Shown here: piece after piece, positions 11,193-20,212 of the stretch
Numbering within the stretch: position 1 is the stretch's first letter
How the letters are laid out: every line of letters starts with the position of its first letter
From: Scenedesmus sp. ARA3
Lineage: Eukaryota > Chlorophyta > Chlorophyceae > Sphaeropleales > Scenedesmaceae
Direction: 5' to 3'
DNA: 33,188 nucleotides
Assembly: GCA_004335835.1 (NCBI GenBank)
Contig: RWJK01001521.1
Span: forward strand, 3,763 to 36,950
The notes under the pieces: generated by a model
What the model saw: the letters and a program-made list of their open reading frames with translations, nothing else
Databases searched by the model: none
What the model was told of the DNA's origin: nothing
Made by a program: the position numbers and the translations under genes

Positions 11193-14100
11193 ATGGGCGC
11201 GAAGGCAAGCTCTTCACCGTCTCGGTTCTCGTGGCTGCGGGCGCCTTGCCTCTTGGCAGCATGTTTAGCTACGTTTCTATACATGGTGCAGCAAGGTACA
11301 TGCCCGGAGCGATGTTGGGCTGCAGCTGTGGCAGTGCCGTGCGGACCTCCCGCTGATGGCCAGTCTTGCTACTGTTCGATGCAGGCATTATTCAGCCGGT
11401 AATACCATACCCAGCAGTAGGGAAGAAGGTACATATGTACCCTGAAGATGTGCTGCCGTGGCACCCTCAACCAATGGAGGTAACGTCCTTCTGCTCCGGA
11501 GCATGTGCGAAGTAATTTTGGCATGGTTGCCTGACCTCAATGTATTCGTTGCAGGGAGACTTCACGACAAACACGCGGCTTCAAGCGATCAGACTGTTTG
11601 AGGGAGAGATGGACGGCTCAGGTACGGTTGGTACTGCTGCTGCAGCAGCAGCAGCACAGCAGCTGCAACAGAGGCCAAACCCTGCGAGCGGTGCTGTAGT
11701 CGCCAGCAGCAGAGCAATCTTCTGTCACTGACAATGATTGTAAAAGGGCAGCCACTGCAGCATATTCAGCAGTGAAGGGCAGTGAGCTTCGCTGCCACGT
11801 CAGCTGCACGCTGCATGCAGCAGCGGCTGATGGTGTGCAGCAGCAAAGCAGTGACCAGCACAATCGCTGGCACATCACAGCAACAGCAGCAGTAGCAGCT
11901 TTCACAAAATGGCCTCAGCCATGGTCAGCAGCAAATTTGTGTCACCTTTGAGTCCGCAGTATGTGCACGCCCTCCTCTTTTCTGATCACAACAAACAACC
12001 ATACCAAAACTCAAATCCCCTGCAGAGTCGGTCATTGTGTCACCTGATGGGCGCGCCATGATGCTCAACAAGTTTGGCGGCGTTTTTGAAGCGTTTGAAA
12101 CGCCAGACGGCCGATTTGAACTGAACCGCACCGCTAAAGCCTGGCTGGGGCCTGGCAGGCCTCTGGGAGCTGCCTTTGATGCTCACGGCAACATAATCAT
12201 CTGCGATGCCCTCAAGGTGTGGCACTGCTGTTATTTGACATAACAGATGTGGCAAAAATAATGCAGGTGCAGAGGAACTGGCTGTGGCAGCAGCAAGTGC
12301 ATATGGGATCAAGTGCAAGTGCAGCAGCCCGCAGCAGCAGTGGGGCCAACCAAAACAGGAGGACGCTGTCAGCAGCAGCAGCATAAGCAGCATATGCAAC
12401 AGCAGCGCTGACAAGCAGCAGGGCCAACGGCAGCAACAGCAGCACACACACACACAGCAGCAGCAGCAGCGGCAACAACAACATGGGCAGCACTAGCTGT
12501 GGCTACATATGCAGCGGCAGCACAGCAGCAAAAGCAGCACAGCAACAGCGGCCAAAAGTGTTCAATCGCATTACAGCAGCAGTTGGTGTACCTACAAGCG
12601 CTTATGTAGTTGCCCCTCCACAACCCGGCGTGTGTGTGTTTGCGCGCTGCATGTCCTGCAGTCGCCTTGCGCACCGCATCCTCCATCCTCAATATGAGTT
12701 TGATTTGCTGCTGCCGCTGTGTGTCCGTCTACCATCTGACCTGTCCTTTTTGCATGTGTGCTGCTGCTGTCCTTCAGAGCACCCTCATGCTTTGCAAAAG
12801 ACAACAACTGCTCGGCCGCCCTGCACTATCTATAACCGACACTCTGCTGCTGCTGTGCACCTGCTGCCTTTCCTGCAGGGCATCTTGATGCTTGAAAAAG
12901 ACACCAACCAGGTGGTGATCCTGACAAACCACGTCAGCAGCAGCTCGCCCCTGGAGCCTGGAAGCCCCATCCTGTACGCAAATGACCTGGACGTGGCGAA
13001 GGATGGAACTGTATACTTCACAACATCTGTGGACATTACGCTGCACAGGTATGAGCATTATAACATACGTCAAATGTGCCGCTGTGGTGTAGTTGTTGTC
13101 TCGTGGACTGTGATGTGGCGAAGGATGGCAGCGTCTACTTCACCACCTGAGTGGACATCACGCTGCACAGGTGAGGGTCAGGTTTTGCTGCTGTGGCTTG
13201 GTTTGTGACACAACGACCTGGACATGGCAATGGATGGAACCGTGTATTCACCACCTTTGGGGTGCATATCATGATATATCATGATGCACAGGGCGTGAGC
13301 TTAGGCATGGTGTTGTTGTTTTATGGGTGGTACGTGGTTGTGATGAATGCGATGTGGCAAAGGATGGCACCATGTACTTCGCGACATCAGTGGACATAAC
13401 ACTGCACAGGTGCGCTCATAGATGTGTTGCTGTAGCTTAGTTTGGTTGCCTGATTATGTTGACCTAGTGTCAAAGGATGGCAACGTGTACTGCACATGTA
13501 CAAGCATCAAGCTGTTGCGGTGGAATGGTTGGTGGGATGGTGATGCTAATTTTGATGACCCAGATGAAGAAAAGGCTGGCAGCAGCCACCTCACCAGCCC
13601 AAGCAAGATCGCGCTGCACTGGCATAGGTATGATGCCCCCATGGCTGCAGCCAGTCAAAATCCAGTACTGTTTTACTACAGTCAAGGGGCATAATCTAAG
13701 ATGGCGCCAGGACCCACATGCAACTATTCCCACTCTGTAATTTTTTTTTGTGGGCAGGTCCCAAGCAAGGTCGCACCTGCCAGCACAAATAACATGGCAC
13801 TGACATAACACCAGCAATGGTATGAAGCCTGCTGCCACAGCAACTCGCTGACCACTGCAATGGGCAGGATCTCCAATAATCAGGATTTGCTGGTTCTGGA
13901 TTGCCTGCAACCACTATGCTGGTTGAAGTATATGTTTTGCCAGAACGTGTACTTCAAAGAGCACGATGGTTGCAGCCAGTCCAAAACCAGCACACTTTGA
14001 CTATAGGAGATGATCATGTTGCTGTGGCTTAGTGAAGTTGATGGCCTGATAAAGCTGTGACGTGGATGTGACAAACGATGGAATCGTGTGCTACGCCTCT

Positions 14101-15385
14101 TGAGTTGAGATCACGCTGCATGGGTGTCATGGCAACCATGTCTGGCACGGCGACGTGCGGTTATTGCGCAGCAGCTAGGTGTGACCGCCTGACTGACAAC
14201 ATCAGAGACATTGCGGGGCTACATTGCTTGTGCTTTGTGCAGCAGCTGCCAGCATCGGTAGTGTGGTGCACATCAGTTGTGAACAGACAGCTCAAGAAAG
14301 GCGCGATATAACCTGAGTGTCGACACGCGACAAGTACAATCTGCACAGAGGCCCCACGGGTACCTTGCTGAGCCCTAGGGATTAGAGAGGATGGTAGGAG
14401 GTGTGAAGGCGCATGGGGTATCCTCGTCGTCACACACACCCCTCCCTTAACTTCCGCGGGTGGCGAGTTTAACACACCAGGCGTAGCCCATTCATTCATT
14501 CATTCATCTGCACAGCCACAGCTACAATCTACACCCGTGCATGCTTCGCTTTGGTGTTTGTTGGCTCACAACAAGCTCTCGCTCTGCGTTGCTGCACTGC
14601 TGCTGCTGGTGTGTTGTGGTACCTGCAGGAATGCGCAGCACCATACCCGCTTCACTCACGTGCCGTCGCTGCTGGGCAGGCCTGGCTTCTGGGACACAGT
14701 CAAGGGATGGGGCCTGGGCATGTGCCAGGTGAGATGATATGTTTTTGATCTGTGTGCGTAGGTTCTGCAGGAACAGGTACACCAAGCGTTCGAGCTGGGG
14801 ATGTGGCAGGTACATACAGCCAAGGGCTTGGGGCTGGGCATGTGCCAGGTGGGACACAGTACTTCATAAGCATTGATCTGCGTGTGTGGGTTCATTAGGA
14901 AAAGGTAGCCCAAGGGTGTGGGGCGGGGCAGGTGCCATGTGGGACACAGTCAAGGGCTGGGGGCTGGGCAAGTGCCAGGTGGGACACCGTACTTGATAAT
15001 CATTGATCTGCGTGTGTAGGTTGTGCAGGTAAAGGCACAGCAGGGGTTTAGGGTTGAACATGTGCCGGATGGGACACAGTCAAGGGCTGGGGCTGGGCAT
15101 GTGCCAGGTGGGACACAGTACTTCAAGGCATCAATCTGTGTGTGTAGATTGTGCAGGGAAAGGCACAGCAGGGGTTTAGGGTTGGGTATGTGCCAGGTGA
15201 GACACAGTCAACGGCTGGGGCGGGACTTGTGCCATGTAGGCTGGCAGGGACACTGCCGCCTTTAGATCCGCTATCCCCAAAGTCAGCACACTTTGTGACC
15301 GCAGTGATTGGAGGTGGCTGCATGATCTGCCACTGATGGTTTAAACTGTACCTGGCAGAGTGCAACACTGGCAGAGCTGTGTGCC

Positions 15386-15421
<36 letters not shown>

Positions 15422-18032
15422 AGGCGCTGCCCCGAGGCAAGCTGTACCGCTACGACCCGGTCACAAAAGAGACGCACCTGATTGCCACGGGCTTCTACTA
15501 TTCCAATGGCGTGGCCGTGTCCAAGGATGATGATTTCCTGGTCATCAGTGAGACAGACAGGCTGCGGCTGGTCAAGTTCTGGCTCAAGGGGGCCAAGGTG
15601 GGTTTTGGGCTTTGACGGTCTGATGTTTGGGTTGTAAGTTCATGGATATGGGGTTTTAAACTTTTGTGTCTGGTCGCGTTCTGGCTCAAGGGGCCCAAGG
15701 TGCGGCGGGGTTGGTTGCTTGCTACTTTTTTGTGCGTGCTGTGGCGGCGCGCATGTGGGTGTGCTCAGTGGCTCGGTTAAATCCATGGTTGCCCTTCCTT
15801 ATCTGCTGCTTGCCATCCTCAGGCTGGCCAAATGGAGGTGATCGACTACATGCCGGTCACGCCTGTCCTGCCATGCGCTGACTCCTGCCCTGCCCTGTTT
15901 ACGCTGCTGCTGCTGCTGCTGTGCTCAGGCTGGCCAAATGGAGGTGATGATCGACCACATGCCGGGCACGCCTGACGGCATGGCGCGCGCACCGGACGGC
16001 AACTTCTGGTTCCCGCTGCTGGCCAAGATCCCGCCGGTCACAAAGGTGCGCTGCTGGTGCTGCTGCTTCTGTTGCATGGCTGGCAGCTTAAGCACTGGTG
16101 TGGTGATCAGCTCTGCAATTCAGCGAATTGAGTAGAAACTGGCATGGTTTGACCCTGATCTAGCAGGCACGGATTCAAAGAGACTGTTGTCAACTCAGCC
16201 ATACATGCATTGCATTACCTGCTGTGTCTGCTGCAATATCATTGTGTGTGTCTGCTGCACCTGCAGATATTCCACTGGCCCATCATCCGCATGCTGCTGC
16301 CAGTGGTGCCGGAGACGTGGCGGCCGCAAGTGCACGAGTGGGGCGCGGTGGTCAAGGTGAGGTGGCTGGGCCAGTGAACGAACAGGCTGAGCACACATCA
16401 ATGTTATGTGATAGCGCTCGTGCAAGTTGAAAAGCTTGAGTGATAAGCGTGGTCAGAGCAGCTGCTTGTGCACATCACATTTCTCTCAACCAGGCAGCCA
16501 GCCAGCCATGGCCAGCCTGTCCGCTGAACCTGGGCAATATGCTGAGTGTACAACACCTTTCAAATGCATGAACACGTGCAAACTGTCTGCTTGGTAATGA
16601 TTTTCCACACGCGCAACCATACACTCGCAGGTGTCACCAGAGGGTGATGTTCTGGAGTTCCTGGAAGACCCTCAGCGGGCCAGCTCTCGACGAATGGCCC
16701 AGCAGCTACCGCATCTCCTCTGCACACACATGGCTGGCATAGCACCTGACTGTACTGCAAAACTGCACAACTGCACGCAGGTCTCCCAGAAGGCTGCGTC
16801 CTGGAGTGCCAAGAAGACCCTCGGAGGGCATGGACTATGATCGTAGTCCTCACTGCAGGCCTGCCATGCATCTGACACGTGTGCGGTGTGCAAATGCAGG
16901 TGTCGCCGGAGGGTGATGTCCTGGAGTTCCTGGAAGACCCGCAGCGGGCCAGCTCTCGACACATGAGCACCTTCCCATTTTCTGCCTGCTTTTCATGAGC
17001 ACACGCAACCTTACACATGCAACGTGTGCTTCCTGCAGCCCACCACAATGCAGGTGTCACCAGAAGGCGATGTCCTGGAATTCCTGGAAGACCCCCAACG
17101 GCCCAAACCATCACAACCACAACCAACCCGCACGTAACTTACCTTGTACTTCACTTGATGTCACTGCTAACACGCGCGGGTGTCACCAGAAGGTGATGTC
17201 CTGGAGTTTCTGGAGGACCCTCAGCGGGCCAACTTCGGACACATGAGCACCTTCCCAGGTTCTGCCTGCTTCTACATGAACACACACAACCTTACACATG
17301 CAATGTGTGCTTCCTGCAACCGACCACAATGCAGGTGTCACCGGAAGGTGATGTCCTGGAGTTTCTGGAAGACCCGCAGCGGGCCAGCTTTGACGACTGG
17401 CCCAGCAGCTACCGCATCTCATCTGCACACACATGGCTGGCATAGCACCTGAATGTAATGCAAAACTGCACAACTGCACGCAGGTCTCCCAGAAGGCTGC
17501 GTCCTGGAGTGCCAAGAAGACCCTCAGAGGGCATGGACTATGATCGTAGTCCCCACTGCAGGCCCGACATGCATCTGACACGTGTGCGGTGTGCAAATGC
17601 AGGTGTCTCTGGAAGGTGAGGTGCTGGAGTTCCTGGAAGACCCGCAGCGGGCCAACTCTTGACGCATGAGCACCTTCCCACTTTATGCCTGCTTTTGATG
17701 AACACACGCAGCCTTACACACTCAATGTGTGCTTCCTGGAACCAATCACAATGCAGGTGTCACCAGAAGGCAATGTCATGGAATTTCTGGAAGACCCGCA
17801 GCGCGCCAGCTTCGGCGAATGGCCCAGCAGCTACCGCATCTCATCAGCACACGAGCACGCCGGCCGGCTGTGGCTGGGGGCGCTTGTGGCAAACTTTGTA
17901 AGCTACGTAAACCTTACAAACCTGGCGCCGAAACCTGAGCCGCTGCCGATGACTTGGAGGCCGCCTGTAGGGTGTGTTACGCCTCCTTGTGATGGTGCGC
18001 AGCGGCGCTTCTTCAGGAAAAGCGAGCAGTAG
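11193..18032 (+). CDS. Strictosidine-synthase-like / APMAP-type six-bladed beta-propeller, membrane-anchored
   Basis: Exons: 11193-11295, 11385-11479, 11555-11621, 12026-12216, 12879-13048, 14629-14728, 15424-15597, 15929-16045, 16267-16356, 17757-18032. All introns are GT-AG, phases agree at each junction, and the sum is 460 aa plus stop. Residues ~15-32 form one hydrophobic segment (APCLLAACLATFLYMV), a signal anchor as in plant SSL proteins. Then come propeller-family blocks: ESVIVSPDGRAM, GRPLGAAFDAHGNIIICDA, LYANDLDVAKDGTVYFTTS, GKLYRYDPVTKET, SNGVAVSKDDDFLVISET, FWLKGAKAGQMEV, PGTPDGMARAPDGNFWF and a last block ending GRLWLGALVANFVSYVNL. The family includes lactonase/arylesterase-like enzymes of the ER; true strictosidine synthesis is not expected in an alga. 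TGTAA at 18316-18320 may be the poly(A) signal. Several introns are packed with copies of the adjoining exon edges, and alternative last exons are possible. Confidence 0.88.
13085..14125 (+). repeat. Tandem decayed copies of the 3' edge of exon 5 plus donor, inside intron 5
   Basis: The real exon ends at 13048 in DVAKDGTVYFTTSVDITLHR. Recognisable copies end near 13170 (one in-frame TGA), 13291, 13409 (fully open: DVAKDGTMYFATSVDITLHR), 13519, 13627, and more weakly near 13819, 14006 and 14123. The first spacings are 122, 121 and 118 bp. Most copies are followed by GTGAG-, GTGCG- or GTATG-like donor remnants and the same intron phrase (a TGTTGCTGTGGCTTAGTTTG variant). Confidence 0.85.
14489..14507 (+). 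repeat. (CATT)n microsatellite
   Basis: Nearly five uninterrupted CATT units lie inside intron 5 of the beta-propeller gene, in a short sequence unlike the flanking exon-derived repeats. Confidence 0.8.
14690..15245 (+). repeat. ~120-130-bp minisatellite seeded by the 3' edge of exon 6
   Basis: The exon end reads FWDTVKGWGLGMCQ and stops at 14728. The DNA for GGGACACAGTCAAGGG..TGGGGCTGGGCATGTGCCAG plus donor recurs with donor-like ends at about 14848, 14978, 15107 and 15237, with partial copies between. Intervening intron sequence (ATTGATCTGCGTGTGTAGG) is repeated in register, so the unit spans the splice junction. Confidence 0.88.
15386..15423 (+). repeat. (CTG)n tract abutting the exon 7 acceptor
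   Basis: A pure CTG run ends in the CAG acceptor of exon 7 of the beta-propeller gene, the same arrangement as at 9479-9521. Confidence 0.85.
15660..15870 (+). repeat. Single extra copies of exon 7 end and exon 8 start
   Basis: A copy of the exon 7 end (FWLKGPK plus donor) finishes at 15699, 102 bp after the real end at 15597. A copy of the exon 8 start with its own CAG acceptor begins at 15823 (AGQMEVIDYMPVTPV), 106 bp before the real start at 15929; it lacks one codon and diverges after about 45 bases. Confidence 0.85.
16631..17756 (+). repeat. Array of eight extra copies of the last-exon start (acceptor + ~50 coding bases), nested 703-bp duplication
   Basis: Copies of VSPEGDVLEFLEDPQRA begin at 16631, 16781, 16900, 17054, 17180, 17335, 17484 and 17603, and the real exon at 17757. 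Those at 16781 and 17484 are strongly diverged (VSQKAASWSAKKTL). Starts 16631/17335, 16781/17484, 16900/17603 and 17054/17757 are 704, 703, 703 and 703 bp apart, so a multi-copy block was itself duplicated. The copy at 17180 has lost its acceptor (CGG for CAG); the others keep CAG. Copy 17335 stays open for 36 codons, to SSYRISSAHTWLA and a stop. Confidence 0.92.
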
Positions 18033-18333
18033 TGACGGCGGTGTCTGTTGTGCGGGTATTTTGCGGGATGCTTTTAGCAGGGTTTGGATGCTCAAGATCA
18101 GCCGTCTGTTTTTTGCATGGCGCGCAGTGTGGTGTGGTTCCTTGAGCAGCACGCTTGCGGCTCCCATCAAAGTCAACTCACTGAGCACACACAGGTCAGT
18201 TGCTGCTGCGGTTTGCTGCTGTGCCAGTGCTAAAGCGCAAACATGGGGTATTGAGTGGGTTCATCAACATGTAGAACTGTGTGGCAATACAGCCCAGATC
18301 CGAGAATGCTTGATGTGTAAAAGGACGAAGTTA

Positions 18334-18384
18334 TGTGACATGTGTTACGGGGGCGCTGTGTGACATGTGTTACGGGGGCGCTGT
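18334..18384 (+). repeat. 25-bp direct tandem repeat, two copies
   Basis: TGTGACATGTGTTACGGGGG with its flank occurs twice in direct succession, starting at 18334 and 18359, identical over the whole unit. It lies just after the candidate poly(A) signal of the beta-propeller gene. Confidence 0.85.
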
Positions 18385-18857
18385 GTGATTCATTCAGGGC
18401 AGTGCAACATCTTCAGCGAGTTGTGATCATGTCTCAGCGCTTGATGCAGCAGCACAGGCCCTGCTTGCTGCACTCTAGCCAAATCTGCTGCCAAGCTCTA
18501 CACATTGTGTTGACATGCTGGTGGGGAAAGCTGCTTTAAATGGCTTAAACCATCTGACATGGTGCCAAACACAAAGATGGTGCCGGGAACCAATTGTGAC
18601 CATCCTCCTTGCACAGAACGTGTGTGTCAAGTTCTGCCTGAAGGCACTCAGAGTAGCTCAGGAACCTAGCCCCGCATCATCCCATGCTATGCAATGTGAC
18701 GTGCAACGTAACATAACGCATGTCAAGCAATGTGTAGAGCGTGACGGCATGTACTTTATGTAACGTAACGTAACACAGTGATGTGCCAATGCAATAAAAG
18801 ATGGCATGTGCCCCACACCAACACCAATGCAATCTAAACAAGTTTGTTGCGGGTCTG

Positions 18858-19042
18858 ACATGCCAGGCACAAGCCCAGGCTTCTACCAATTGCGAGGCAC
18901 AAGCCAAGTATATGCCAATCGCCAGGCAAGGGCCGACAATGCTGCCAGTCGCCAGCCAGCAGCCCAGAAATGAATATGCCACTTGCCAGGCACGAGCCCA
19001 GAGCTGCGCCAACTGCCAGGCACGAGCCCAGCTCTCACTTTG
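18858..19042 (+). repeat. GCCAGGCACGAGCCCAG-type minisatellite, ~35-bp units
   Basis: About five diverged units carry the core GCCAGGCA(C/A)(G/A)AGCCCAG separated by variable CCAACTGCCAG-like phrases. The last two are near-identical. No flanking gene structure explains it. Confidence 0.75.
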
Positions 19043-20169
19043 AAGTGCACTGCTGCAGTCAGCAAAATGGGGGTCAGGATATGTCTCAGACAGTGAGTAC
19101 GCGACCAGTACTGACCAGTACCCATGACCCTGAACAGCACGTGCACGCTCTTCTACCTTGGGCAGCATGCAGGGTATCTGCGTGGAAATGTTGCTGAGGA
19201 ATGCATTGTGACAGTTTGTGAAAAAGGGGTCGTACCAGCGCTGCATGACCCAACTTTGGACACCCAGGCTGTTGAAGCAATCAAAATGCCTGGTGGTGTG
19301 TGCTTGGCTCTGCAGGTTGCAAGAGCCGCGACTGAGCTGTGGTGCTGCTGCAATAAATGGTGGCTGTGAAAGTGCATCAATCCAGGTGATCCTGGCAAAA
19401 AGCAGCAGCTGTTGCAAGGGTTGGCATCATGACTCCCCGTCCTCTGGGCAGAATACTCAACGACAACTTTACTCCAACTCACTTCCCCAATATGGAAAGG
19501 AAAACACAGCACCACCAGTAACTCTGCCCCGCAATAGCCCAAAGGAAGAGGCAGAGTGAAAAGGCAGTTTTAAGCATGGTAATGCACAACTGCGCACATG
19601 CAAGCAATGCTGGACCAGAAGCCCCCCTGCCTAAGGGCTCCTGCCGCTCCGAGTGGGCTGATCATGCAGGCACAGCAGTCCAGTAGCACGGGCTCATGCG
19701 ATAGACATACCTACAGCAGAGTACCATACATGCTTGATGCCTGGGTAAAGTAGAACGCAGCAGCTTCCTGGTCATGAAGCCTGATGCCGCAACGACAAAA
19801 CAGTGTTCAATACAAGGGTGCAAACGATCGAACAATGCTTTGGCCATGTGAACTCCTTGCGCAGCAATTCCCATGTCAGAAGCCAGACCTGCATGATTGC
19901 ACCCAATCCTAACATGCGCATAACCCCAAAACGTGCGCGAACCCTACATGCGCCAATAAGCGTGCAAGTTTGGAGGAAAGATAATGTTCATGTTGGCCAG
20001 CAGCAGCGGTATCCCATCGCCATACCACCCATGTAGAATAACAACCCCGCCTACCATGCTGAACACACGGAAACCCCGAGCATGCAATGCAACCTGCAGC
20101 AGCACGCTGACCACCCACATATCGATGCCATCACAGCCTTTCCCTGTATGTCAAGCCCAAGATGCTGTT

Positions 20170-20212
20170 GCACCGCAATACTACACCACTGCACCGCAAT
20201 ACTACACCATCA
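20170..20212 (-). repeat. 21-bp tandem duplication covering the stop codon of the carbonic anhydrase
   Basis: On the minus strand GTG-TAG followed by TATTGCGGTGCA occurs twice in a row. The first copy contains the last Val codon and the stop; the second lies directly downstream in the 3' UTR. Confidence 0.85.

Larger units (their letters stand above)
18033..20201. other. Convergent intergenic region with short tandem repeats, no gene recognised
   Basis: About 2.2 kb between the 3' ends of the + beta-propeller gene and the - carbonic anhydrase gene. It holds the TGTAA at 18316-18320, two short tandem repeats listed separately, and an ACGTAACGTAAC-type patch near 18765. The longest open frame (minus strand, 18677-19417) runs through the minisatellite and looks artefactual. 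Confidence 0.5.

Noticed and set aside
13267..13289. Near-palindrome ATCATGATATATCATGAT
   Set aside because: It lies inside a decayed exon copy and is short; no sign that it is a regulatory or mobile-element end.
14690..15245. Regular repeats that could suggest a CRISPR array
   Set aside because: The repeats are 120-130 bp, diverged, spliceosomal-intron embedded and derived from a coding exon end; no cas genes and the genome is eukaryotic.
18677..19417. 246-codon open frame on the minus strand
   Set aside because: It runs through the minisatellite, has no recognisable domain, and its repeats (ARAWQLAQLWARAW) mirror the DNA repeat; most likely a by-product of composition.
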